Source: Ruania halotolerans
GTDB taxonomy: Bacteria > Actinomycetota > Actinomycetes > Actinomycetales > Beutenbergiaceae
Assembly (NCBI RefSeq): GCF_021049285.1
Contig: NZ_CP088017.1
Span: forward strand, 868,001-932,000
DNA: 64,000 bases
Direction: 5' to 3'
The translations under genes and the position numbers were made by a program. Below, piece after piece: positions 1 to 7,314 of the stretch. Positions within the stretch are counted from its first letter, which is position 1. Each line of letters starts with the position of its first letter. Under the pieces are notes generated by a model that was given only the letters and a program-made list of their open reading frames with translations, was not told the origin of the DNA and searched no databases.

Positions 1-1
1 G

Positions 2-622
2 GCGCTCGATGCCGAGACCGCACCGGTACTGCGTCAGGCCCTCGGTGAACAGCTGCGCGCTACCGGTACCACCGCTGTGGTGGTCTCGCACGACGTGCTG
101 GACGCCGCACTGCTCGCCGACCAGGTGGCGGTGCTCCACGAAGGAGCGATTGTGGAGCACGGCCCGGTGGCGGAGGTTCTCGGGACTCCGGCTACCCGGT
201 TCACTGCCGCTCTCGTGGGAGTTGCGCTGGTGCCCGGCGTGGTGCGGGACGAGAGCGTGCACACCCGCTGGGGTCGGTGGCCGCTGGCTGAGGTGGGCTC
301 CGTCGCTGGTCCGCTTCCCGACGGCGGCCCGTGCGTGGTGCGGGTGCGTCCGGCTGCTGTGATGGTCGCCCCGGTGAGCGAGGACGAGGTGAGCGGGTGT
401 GAGGGCCAGGTCAAGTGGCTGGAGCCCGCGGCGGGTGGAGTACGGGTGCGGCTGGCCGGGAAGACTGGGGGTCCGGCGCAGGATGACGCAACGGATCACG
501 GCGGCGGAACTGACCTGCTCGCCGACATCGATCCCGCCCAGGTGGACCCTGCCTGGCTGGCTCCGGGAGCGACCGTGCGAGTGAGCCTGGACCCGCAGCG
601 GCTGGCCGTCCGAGCGGTCTGA
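2..622 (+). CDS. ABC transporter ATP-binding protein, C-terminal part (molybdate/ModC-like)
   Basis: The reading frame is already open at base 2, so the 5' end lies outside the window. The visible 206 residues begin with the D-loop (ALDAETA), followed by the switch-histidine strand VVVSHD and the usual tail LADQVAVLHEGAIVEHG of an ABC ATPase. The last 100 or so residues look like a TOBE/MOP-type accessory domain (VVRVRPAAVMVAP near its start, VRVSLDPQRLAV at its end), typical of ModC and related importer ATPases. It would energise uptake of an oxyanion or similar small solute. Walker A, Q-loop and signature are outside the window, so molybdate specificity is only a guess. It converges with the histidine kinase gene downstream. 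Confidence 0.8.
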   Translation, partial: ALDAETAPVLRQALGEQLRATGTTAVVVSHDVLDAALLADQVAVLHEGAIVEHGPVAEVLGTPATRFTAALVGVALVPGVVRDESVHTRWGRWPLAEVGSVAGPLPDGGPCVVRVRPAAVMVAPVSEDEVSGCEGQVKWLEPAAGGVRVRLAGKTGGPAQDDATDHGGGTDLLADIDPAQVDPAWLAPGATVRVSLDPQRLAVRAV

Positions 623-714
623 CCGCGTGGAGCCTCGCGCATCGTCCGACCTGGGTGGCGAACCATGACGAGGCGCGCACTGGATCGACGTCGAGCGCGC
701 ACGATTGTGGCTAT

Positions 715-735
715 ATCTCGCCAGGTGAGCGAGAT
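715..735. terminator. Hairpin between converging genes, possible bidirectional terminator
   Basis: ATCTCGC (715-721) and GCGAGAT (729-735) form a perfect 7-bp stem with a 7-base loop. It sits in the 139-bp gap between the converging ABC ATPase and histidine kinase genes. There is no clear T-tract, as is common in high-G+C actinobacteria. Confidence 0.4.
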
Positions 736-761
736 TGACCGCACTCGCGAAAAGGGAGGAG

Positions 762-2255
762 TCACGCGGTCGTGGGCGGGACAGTGGGTGCCGCCGCAGT
801 TGCGGGTGTGATGGCGGGAAGGCGTACCTCGATGGTGGCGCCGCCGCCGGGCGTGGGGGTCAGCGCCACCGTGCCGCTGTGTGCGCCCACGATGGTGGCC
901 ACGATCGCCAGGCCGAGTCCTGAACCGCCGGAGGTGCGGGTGCGGGAGGTGTCCGGCCGGTAGAAGCGTTCGAAGATCCGGTGCGCATCGGCCTCGGGCA
1001 CCCCAGGGCCGTGGTCGACCACCTCGAGTACGGCGTCACTCCCCTCAACGCGGGTGTGTAACTCCACGGCGGTACCGCTCGGTGTGTGCTGGACGACGTT
1101 GCCGATGAGGTTCGTCACCACCTGGCGGAGCCGATCGGCATCGCCGCGGACCAGCACGGGACCGGAGGCGACGAGCGAGGTGGGCCGGCTCGGGTCCAGC
1201 GCCCCCAGATCGCCGACGGCATCGTTGGCTATCGCCGTCAGATCCACGTCGGTGATCCGCAGATCACGCCCCTCGTCCAGCCGGGCCAGCGCGAGCAGGT
1301 CGTTCACCAGGGAACCCATCCGGATTGCCTCGTTCTCGATCCTGCCCATGGTGCCCGGCAACTCCTCGGCCGGTACCGCACCCATCCGGTACAGCTCGCC
1401 GTATCCCCGGATCGATGCCAGCGGGGTGCGCAACTCGTGCGATGCATCGGAGACGAAGCGTCGCATCCGCGCCTCGGAAGCTGCCTGAGCGGCGAAGGAG
1501 GTCTCCAGGTTCGCCACCATCGCATTGAAGGACATCCCCAGGCGGCCCACCTCGGTGGTGTCCGGGGCGACAGGGGCGCGGCGGCTGAGATCTCCGGAGG
1601 CGACGGCGGCGGCGGTGTCCTCGATGTCTTGCAACCCGCGAAGGGAACGCTGCACGGCGACGTACCCGGCGGCGGCCGCAAGGGTCACCACGCCCAGGCC
1701 CACGAGCAGGGTGAACAGCTGCATCCGGGCGAGGGTCGCCGTCACATCGTCCATCGGGAGAGCGACGGCTACGGTGACGGGTGTGTCCTGGCCGACGAAC
1801 CCGCGCAGCAGCACCATCCGCCACGTCGAGACGCCCTCAACGGATCCGATGGTCTGGGTCTTCCCTGCCAGAGTGTCGAGCTGCTCGTAGGTGACCGACG
1901 GGATGTCGGGCACTGCGTCGGTCCCGGTGGTGGCGGGGATGTCCATGAACGTGGAGCCGTCGGCGGCAAGCACGCGCACGTAGTAGGTCGTGACCGGTTG
2001 CTCGCGCTCGTCCTGCGGGTCGAACGGCCCACGGTTCTCCAGCAACTGCACGGCGTTGTCGAGATTGTCATCGACCTGGGCGATCAGGGACTGCTTGAGC
2101 AGCGTCATCGTCACCACGCCGGTGGCCACGAGTGCCGCCACGAGCAGGGCCACCATGATCAGCACGAGGCGCACCCGCAGCGGCATGCGCGTCAGGACGG
2201 TCTCGCGCTGCTGGCCAGGCTCCTGCGCCGGCTGGTCGTGTGCCTCATTGCTCAC
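762..2255 (-). CDS. Sensor histidine kinase of an OmpR-type two-component system
   Basis: A 497-residue membrane kinase. A first hydrophobic helix (about 28-53) is followed by an extracytoplasmic sensor region, a second helix (about 178-202) and a HAMP segment (about 203-258). The HisKA motif FVSDASHELRTPLAS places the phospho-accepting histidine at about 273. The ATPase domain shows the N box (VVTNLIGNVVQH, about 379-390), G1 (VDHGPGVP) and G2 (GGSGLGLAIV). The GTG start overlaps the response regulator stop by 11 bases, so translation is coupled. The N-terminal 23 residues are polar. The Ala/Pro/Thr-rich tail is probably disordered. The stimulus is unknown. Confidence 0.96.
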   Translation of the reverse strand: MSNEAHDQPAQEPGQQRETVLTRMPLRVRLVLIMVALLVAALVATGVVTMTLLKQSLIAQVDDNLDNAVQLLENRGPFDPQDEREQPVTTYYVRVLAADGSTFMDIPATTGTDAVPDIPSVTYEQLDTLAGKTQTIGSVEGVSTWRMVLLRGFVGQDTPVTVAVALPMDDVTATLARMQLFTLLVGLGVVTLAAAAGYVAVQRSLRGLQDIEDTAAAVASGDLSRRAPVAPDTTEVGRLGMSFNAMVANLETSFAAQAASEARMRRFVSDASHELRTPLASIRGYGELYRMGAVPAEELPGTMGRIENEAIRMGSLVNDLLALARLDEGRDLRITDVDLTAIANDAVGDLGALDPSRPTSLVASGPVLVRGDADRLRQVVTNLIGNVVQHTPSGTAVELHTRVEGSDAVLEVVDHGPGVPEADAHRIFERFYRPDTSRTRTSGGSGLGLAIVATIVGAHSGTVALTPTPGGGATIEVRLPAITPATAAAPTVPPTTA

Positions 2256-2982
2256 GGAGTACGTACCCCACGCCGCGTTTGGTGTGGATCAGTGGACCGG
2301 TGGCCGCGTCGTCGGTGAACGGGGTGTCGATCTTGCGGCGCAGGTAGGAGATGTAGGACTCCACGATCGCGCCGTCCCCGCCCCAGTTGTACGCCCAGAC
2401 GTGATCCAGGATCTGTGACTTCGACAGCACGCGCCCGGCGTTCAGCATCAGGTAGCGCAACAGGGTGAACTCGGTCGGGGAGAGGTCGATCTCCACGCCG
2501 GCTCGGCGCACCTCATGCGCATCCTCGTCCATCTCCAGATCGCCCACCCGCAGCAGTGCCTCCTCGGACATCGCGGCAGCGGTCTGGGCGCGGCGGAGCA
2601 CCGCTCGGATCCGGGCGATCACCTCATCCAGGCTGAACGGCTTGGTCACATAGTCGTCCCCACCCACGGTCAGCCCGGCCACCTTGTCCCCGGTGTCATC
2701 CTTCGCCGTCAGGAACAGCACCGGCACGTGCGTGCCGGCCTCACGAAGACGCCGGGTGACGGTGAATCCGTCCAGATCCGGGAGCATCACGTCCAGCACG
2801 ATCAGGTCGGGAGTGACCTTATTCGCCAGGCGGAGGGCCTCCTGGCCGTCCGCTGCCACGGTCACGTCGAACCCGGCGAAACGCAGAGACGCCGAGAGCA
2901 GCTCACGGATGTTCGGCTCGTCGTCCACCACGAGGAGCCGCGCCTCGGGGCTCGACGACGACGATGTCTGCATACTGGTCAT
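2245..2982 (-). CDS. OmpR/PhoB-family response regulator
   Basis: 245 residues from the ATG at 2982. The receiver domain has the acidic pair DD (about 20-21), phospho-acceptor Asp64 in LIVLDVMLPDLDG, Thr92 in FLTAKD and Lys114 in YVTKPF. The winged-helix domain follows, with the usual LSPTEFTLLRYLMLNAGRVLSK, and ends VHTKRGVGYVLR-like. The frame stays open further upstream, but those codons give no family-like sequence, and the preceding 79-bp gap separates it from the GH43 gene. A second ATG three codons in (2973) is also possible. It is the cognate partner of the overlapping kinase gene. Targets are unknown; the adjacent GH43 gene is a candidate only by position. Confidence 0.95.
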   Translation of the reverse strand: MTSMQTSSSSSPEARLLVVDDEPNIRELLSASLRFAGFDVTVAADGQEALRLANKVTPDLIVLDVMLPDLDGFTVTRRLREAGTHVPVLFLTAKDDTGDKVAGLTVGGDDYVTKPFSLDEVIARIRAVLRRAQTAAAMSEEALLRVGDLEMDEDAHEVRRAGVEIDLSPTEFTLLRYLMLNAGRVLSKSQILDHVWAYNWGGDGAIVESYISYLRRKIDTPFTDDAATGPLIHTKRGVGYVLREQ

Positions 2983-3061
2983 GTCCCCAGTGTGCGCGCC
3001 CGGACTGAAAGTTTCCTGAGAAGTGGCTGCGAGCTCTATGGGTGAGCCCGCAGCCACCCGC

Positions 3062-5383
3062 TCAGTCGGCCACGTCGTAGAACGAAACCGACTCGAACTC
3101 GGCGACGGTGGCCGGTTGGCTGCCGCCCCCGGCGTACAGGCCGACCTGAGGTTCTGAACCGGCCGGCAGGGTCCAGGTTGCCCCCCAGCGCCAGTTCTCA
3201 CCGTCGGTTGAGCTCGCGCTGCGGTAGCGGAGTTCGCCGGTGTCCGGGTCCGTGCTGTGGTGCAGGCGCAGCCACATGGTGGTCGCTGTGGGCCCACTCA
3301 GGTGCGCACCCCAGTCGAGCCGGCCGGCGGTGCTCATCTCCTTGCCGAACTCCACCTGGCGGGTCGAGTGCAGGGCGACGTCCCCCAGGCGCAGCAGGTT
3401 GTCGTCGTCGGCGTGCACGATCAGACCTGCCTGCTGGTAGTTGCGAATGGTGTTCTCACCGAGGTCGAGGGTGAGCTCGGTCTCCATGATCCAGTCGCCC
3501 TCCGGTGCCTCGCGCAGCAGCAGCGGGCCGGTGTTGCCGGCCCCCACCACGTCCGTGCTGGTCAGCGGCCAGTGCAGGGCACCATCGTCGATGGTGACGT
3601 CCTCCTGCTCGCGGACCCAGCTCCATCCCGGCGCCAGCGTGCCCTCGAACTCCTCGGTGAACAGCGCCGCACCCGGCTGCGGGGTGGCGACCGCCTCGGT
3701 GACCGGCTGATGGACCTGCGCCACGCTGAGGTTGTCGATCTGGACCGGTCCTTCGGTAGCCGTGACCGCCAGGTGCCGCCGTGGCATCGCTGCGGGGGTC
3801 GCCAACCGGACCTCTGCCAACGGATCACCCAGGCGGCTCTCCTCCAGGCGTGCGTGCAGGACTCCGTCGCGGGACTCGACGATCAACGCCGTGAATGCCT
3901 CCGGGTCGAAGGTCTCCGGCAGGTCCGTGACCGCGTCGGCCGAGTCTCGTGGGCTGCCCTGCCAGACGCGCAACTCGTTCGCGTCGGCGTCCACCTCGAC
4001 ACCGAGGCTGTGCGGCCCGGCCCGCCTCCACTCCACGGTGAGGCTTCCGGTGCCGTCGGGGAAACGGACGTCGGCCTCGATCCGTGATTCCCGGGGGAGC
4101 GGTCGGCGGGACTCGACCCGGGCGGGATCGGCCGTGGGTTCCAGCAGACCCACGGCACCGGCGTCATTGAGCTCCTCCGGGACCGAGCGCCAGCTGCCGG
4201 AGACGGTGCGCAGCGAGGTGCTGCTCGCCGGATCGTCCATCGTGATGCCGAAACCGGATCCGGTGGTGGGGCCGGTCAGGGTCCCCTCGGTGGGACCGGC
4301 CCCGGCGGCGGCGAGCGGCCATCCGTCGATCCAGTCCAGGCGGTCGATGAAGGTGGGTCGCTCGTTGATGCCTCCGGGCGCATCCAGCCATGCGTCGTCG
4401 CGTTCGATGCCGTGGTACAGGATCCAGTCCTGGCCGGTGGTGTCGCTGAAGAAGGCGTGGTGGCCCACGCCGATGACGGAGTTGCCGTTCTGCGCGAGCA
4501 CTTGGGTGCCGCCCACCCGGGAATCGGCCATGGAGACGCCCTCATGGTCGACGAACGGCCCCCACGGTGTATTCGAGCGCCCGGCGTAGACGCTGTACCC
4601 GGTCACCGGACCGGCACAGCAGTTGGCCGAGGATGCGGTGAGGTAGTAATACCCGTCCCGCTTGACGACGAAGGCGCCCTCGTACCGGTCCGCGACCGTC
4701 ACCTGGACGGGGTCGCCGACGGCGCGTAGCCCGGTCTCATCGACCTCGGCCACCCAGATGCCACCGTGGTAGCCACCGAAGTAGAGGTATCGCCGGCCGT
4801 CGTCATCGGTCAGCAGCGCCGGATCGATCGTGTTGAAGTAGCCCCCGTTGCCGTCCGGCCGGGGGTCAACCACGGCTTCGTCGGTGGCCGTCCAGGGGCC
4901 ATGGGGGGTGGGCGCCGTGGCAGCCCCGATGGCGTAGTTCCATTGCCCGGGATCGGCCACGGTGTCTGTCGCGGTGTAGTACATGACGTACTGGCCATCG
5001 ACGTACCGGATGTCCGGCGCCCAGAACAGCGACGACTCCGTTGCCCATGTGGGGCGGCTCTCCTCGTCGAACACCTCACCGAGGTACTCCCACTCGCTGA
5101 AGTCCTGCGTGCGGGCGATGTGCATGAGACCGAAATCGCTGGGTGCCTCGGTCAATGGGTCGCTGGTCGCATAGAGGTACCAGTAACCGTCCTTCCCGCG
5201 AATCACTGCCGGATCGGCGTACGTATCGGAGAAGGGGTCGGAGATCGGGTTGTGCACCTCCACTGACTGCGCGGAGCCGGAGCTCTGCGCCGGCCCGGGC
5301 GCTGCGGCGGTCGGAGCCGTGGCCCCGAGAGTCAGCGCGCCGATGCAGGCGAGCGTTGCACCGATGGCAGGTCTGCTTCGCAT
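3062..5383 (-). CDS. Secreted glycoside hydrolase family 43 protein (arabinanase/xylosidase-like)
   Basis: 773 residues from the ATG at 5383, chosen because AAGGGAGA lies just upstream and a classic signal peptide begins there (MRSRPAIGATLACIGALTLG, cleavage near TAAAP). The catalytic five-bladed propeller starts at about residue 45. YADPAV carries the expected catalytic base Asp57, and DPALLTDDDGRRYLYFGG and YEGAFVVKRDGYYYLTAS are typical GH43 blades. The C-terminal 200 residues (LFTEEFEGTLAPGWSW onward, with QQAGLIVHADDDNLLRLG) form a beta-sandwich like that C-terminal to many arabinan-degrading GH43 enzymes. It should act outside the cell on arabinose- or xylose-containing polysaccharide; the exact substrate cannot be read. 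It lies upstream of the two-component genes on the same strand. Confidence 0.9.
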   Translation of the reverse strand: MRSRPAIGATLACIGALTLGATAPTAAAPGPAQSSGSAQSVEVHNPISDPFSDTYADPAVIRGKDGYWYLYATSDPLTEAPSDFGLMHIARTQDFSEWEYLGEVFDEESRPTWATESSLFWAPDIRYVDGQYVMYYTATDTVADPGQWNYAIGAATAPTPHGPWTATDEAVVDPRPDGNGGYFNTIDPALLTDDDGRRYLYFGGYHGGIWVAEVDETGLRAVGDPVQVTVADRYEGAFVVKRDGYYYLTASSANCCAGPVTGYSVYAGRSNTPWGPFVDHEGVSMADSRVGGTQVLAQNGNSVIGVGHHAFFSDTTGQDWILYHGIERDDAWLDAPGGINERPTFIDRLDWIDGWPLAAAGAGPTEGTLTGPTTGSGFGITMDDPASSTSLRTVSGSWRSVPEELNDAGAVGLLEPTADPARVESRRPLPRESRIEADVRFPDGTGSLTVEWRRAGPHSLGVEVDADANELRVWQGSPRDSADAVTDLPETFDPEAFTALIVESRDGVLHARLEESRLGDPLAEVRLATPAAMPRRHLAVTATEGPVQIDNLSVAQVHQPVTEAVATPQPGAALFTEEFEGTLAPGWSWVREQEDVTIDDGALHWPLTSTDVVGAGNTGPLLLREAPEGDWIMETELTLDLGENTIRNYQQAGLIVHADDDNLLRLGDVALHSTRQVEFGKEMSTAGRLDWGAHLSGPTATTMWLRLHHSTDPDTGELRYRSASSTDGENWRWGATWTLPAGSEPQVGLYAGGGSQPATVAEFESVSFYDVAD

Positions 5384-5800
5384 GGGTCTCCCTTGTCCGG
5401 CCGCTGCTGGCGACCTCCTCGACGGCGTCATGCACTCGGTCGAGACAACCCGCCGGGCGTGCGGAGTCGGGGCGGGCGAACCACGTTGTACCCGCGGTGA
5501 CCACTGCAGCAGACGGCGATGTTGCCTTCGTGGATCCGATTTACAACGGATAACCTACTGATGTCGGCAGGCCCTGGCAACTACCGTGCAAGTGTCGCCG
5601 CCGAGCACGTGCTACCCAGCGAAGGGGCCCGAAACTCGGGGTTGATCCGCACAATGGGTCGAATGTTCGGCCCCTGGGCGGCCGGTGAAGCCCAGCCGGT
5701 GAAGCCCGAGTTGGTGAAGCCCGAGTTGGTGAAGCCCGAGTTGGTGAAGCCCGAGTTGGTGAACCCGGAGTCCCGGGCCCGTGAGCGGGCGGACCGGCGG
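5384..5800. other. 417-bp intergenic region with tandem repeat and putative GH43 promoter
   Basis: No convincing gene. The half near 5384 must hold the GH43 promoter and leader. The stretch around 5520-5560 is relatively A+T-rich, but I could not fix a -35/-10 pair. The half near 5800 holds the 15-bp tandem repeat described separately. Open frames across it owe their length to that repeat (NSGFT or VKPEL iterations). Confidence 0.6.
5685..5773. repeat. 15-bp tandem repeat, four exact copies plus two degenerate flanks
   Basis: The unit gtgaagcccgagttg occurs exactly at 5699-5713, 5714-5728, 5729-5743 and 5744-5758. A degenerate 14-base copy precedes it (5685-5698) and a diverged copy follows (5759-5773). 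It begins 28 bp past the stop of the NYN gene, in its 3' direction. The unit length is a multiple of three, so both strands stay open, but no start, ribosome site or family resemblance supports translation. Confidence 0.9.
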
Positions 5801-6373
5801 CTACAGGTAGTGCGCTGGGTCGAAGGACTCCAACGGGATGATCCGCACGCGCGGCAACGGCACGGTGAAGGCATGGATGTCGTCTTCGAGGTCCACCATC
5901 TCCAGCCCGCGCTCGGTCAGTTCGGAGAACTGGTGGTTCACGAACTCCCGGAAGGCAATCAGCCCCACCCGGCGCGAGCCGTCGAGCAGACCCTCCATCT
6001 GTGGGAGGAAGTCGCCATCATGGCTGGCCAGCAGCACGTCCCCAGGGCGGTTCCGCAGCTCGGCAAGGGTGCGCTGGATACCGATGTCCACCACCTTCTC
6101 GCTGGCGTCCCCGGCCAGCGGGATCGGGTGGTAGCCCATCGCGAGGAGCGCCTGCACGAAACTCATCGGCATCTGCCCCGAGCTCGCGTTCAGGAAGAAC
6201 AGCGCCGTCACCGGACTTCCCCAGCGGGTGCGGGCGTGCTCGGTGATGCGATCCCAGCGCGGTCGCTCCTCCGGGTTCGGCCGGCGGCCCAATACGCTCA
6301 TCCCGAGGGTGGCGTCGATGTTCTCGCCATCCACCAGCAAGTAGGTGCGGGGGCCCTCGGGGGTCTGCGACAT
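5801..6373 (-). CDS. NYN-domain (PIN-like) putative RNA-processing nuclease
   Basis: 190 residues with the NYN fold pattern: YLLVDGENIDATLG at the N-terminus gives the first acidic strand, KVVDIGIQRTLAEL a middle acidic helix, and DVLLASHDGDFLPQMEGL the S-x-DxDF motif. These Asp residues are expected to bind metal. The C-terminal FSELTERGLEMVDLEDDIHAF is also usual for the group. Relatives are predicted ribonucleases; the RNA target is unknown. An AAGGTGGG ribosome site precedes the ATG at 6373. The gene stands alone, separated from pspA by a strong palindrome. Confidence 0.88.
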   Translation of the reverse strand: MSQTPEGPRTYLLVDGENIDATLGMSVLGRRPNPEERPRWDRITEHARTRWGSPVTALFFLNASSGQMPMSFVQALLAMGYHPIPLAGDASEKVVDIGIQRTLAELRNRPGDVLLASHDGDFLPQMEGLLDGSRRVGLIAFREFVNHQFSELTERGLEMVDLEDDIHAFTVPLPRVRIIPLESFDPAHYL

Positions 6374-6437
6374 GGGCCCACCTTAGAGGTTCAACAGAGC
6401 GGGACGGTGGATCGAGGGCGAGAGATGGTCCAATACG

Positions 6438-6469
6438 CGGGCCCGGACCACACGTGTGGTCCGGGCCCG
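6438..6469. terminator. Perfect 32-bp palindrome, likely pspA terminator
   Basis: The two 16-bp halves (cgggcccggaccacac and its exact reverse complement) meet with no spacer at 6453/6454. It lies 19 bp beyond the pspA stop and upstream of the NYN gene, both on the minus strand. There is no U-tract; in high-G+C actinobacteria such hairpins often act as terminators. Confidence 0.75.
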
Positions 6470-6488
6470 TTACCGCCTGCGGTCGAGG

Positions 6489-7226
6489 TCAGCCGCCGAT
6501 CTGGCCTGCAGACCCACCGGACTTCAGCGCGGCGAGGCGGGCGTCCACCTCGAGCGCGTCACCAGAGGTCTCCAGCTCCTCGAACTGAGAGTCCAGCGAG
6601 CTGGCGGCGATCTCCGCCCGCCCGGCCACCAGGGCTTCCTGACGGCGGACCTGCTCCTCGTACCGGGAGAGCTCGCTGGTGGGGTCGAGCACGTTGATCG
6701 AGGAGACAGCCTCGTGCACCTTGGTCTGCGCCTCGGCGGACTTGGCGCGTGCGGCGAGCTGGTCGCGCTTGACCTTCAGCTCACCCAGCTTGTCCTTCAT
6801 GATGGCGAGGCCGTTCTTCAGCTTCTCCACCACGTCGTTCTGGGAGGCGAGGATCGGCTCGGCCTCCTTGACCTCACGCTCGAAGCCGACCTGCTTGGTC
6901 AGCGCCACCTTGGCGAGGTTGTCGTACCGGTCGGCACCGGCGGTGTCTCCGGCCTGGCGCAGCTCGTCCGCCTTGCGGGAGGCGGCCAGTGCCTTGCTGC
7001 CCCACTCGCGCACGGAGGCAACGTCGTCGTTGTAGTCCTGTTCGGCCAGGCGCAGGTTTCCGATCGTCTGCGCGACCGCCTGCTCTGCCTCAGCGATGTT
7101 GTTCGTGTAGTCGCGGACGAGCTGATCCAGCATCTTCTGCGGATCCTCGGCGCGGTCGATCAGCGAGTTGATGTTCGCCCGCGTGAGCTGGGCGATACGG
7201 CCGAGAATGGTCTGCTTCTCCGTCAT
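6489..7226 (-). CDS. pspA: PspA/IM30 family phage-shock protein
   Basis: 245 residues with the family N-terminus (ILGRIAQLTRANINSLIDRAEDPQKMLDQLVRDYTNNI) and a long, almost uninterrupted coiled coil (about 25-220) rich in Ala, Glu, Lys and Arg. PspA/IM30 proteins bind the inner face of stressed membranes through their N-terminal helix and assemble into ESCRT-III-like polymers. The gene lies 88 bp downstream of the TPM-domain membrane protein on the same strand, a pairing seen in other bacteria. It ends GGSAGQIGG. No PspF-type regulator is nearby. Confidence 0.93.
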   Translation of the reverse strand: MTEKQTILGRIAQLTRANINSLIDRAEDPQKMLDQLVRDYTNNIAEAEQAVAQTIGNLRLAEQDYNDDVASVREWGSKALAASRKADELRQAGDTAGADRYDNLAKVALTKQVGFEREVKEAEPILASQNDVVEKLKNGLAIMKDKLGELKVKRDQLAARAKSAEAQTKVHEAVSSINVLDPTSELSRYEEQVRRQEALVAGRAEIAASSLDSQFEELETSGDALEVDARLAALKSGGSAGQIGG

Positions 7227-7314
7227 TGGACTGGTCGTCCCTTCGGTTGGTCACTGCAATCTGATGGATAGTGGTCAAAGTGCGTGTGCTCGTCTGAATG
7301 CTCCGGTGACTGTG

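Noticed and set aside
1086-2318. A 410-codon plus-strand frame opposite the histidine kinase
   Set aside because: The minus strand carries all kinase motifs; the plus frame is a compositional shadow.
5519-6697. A 392-codon plus-strand frame including VKPELVKPEL repeats
   Set aside because: It runs antisense through the NYN gene and a palindrome; composition is that of a high-G+C shadow frame.
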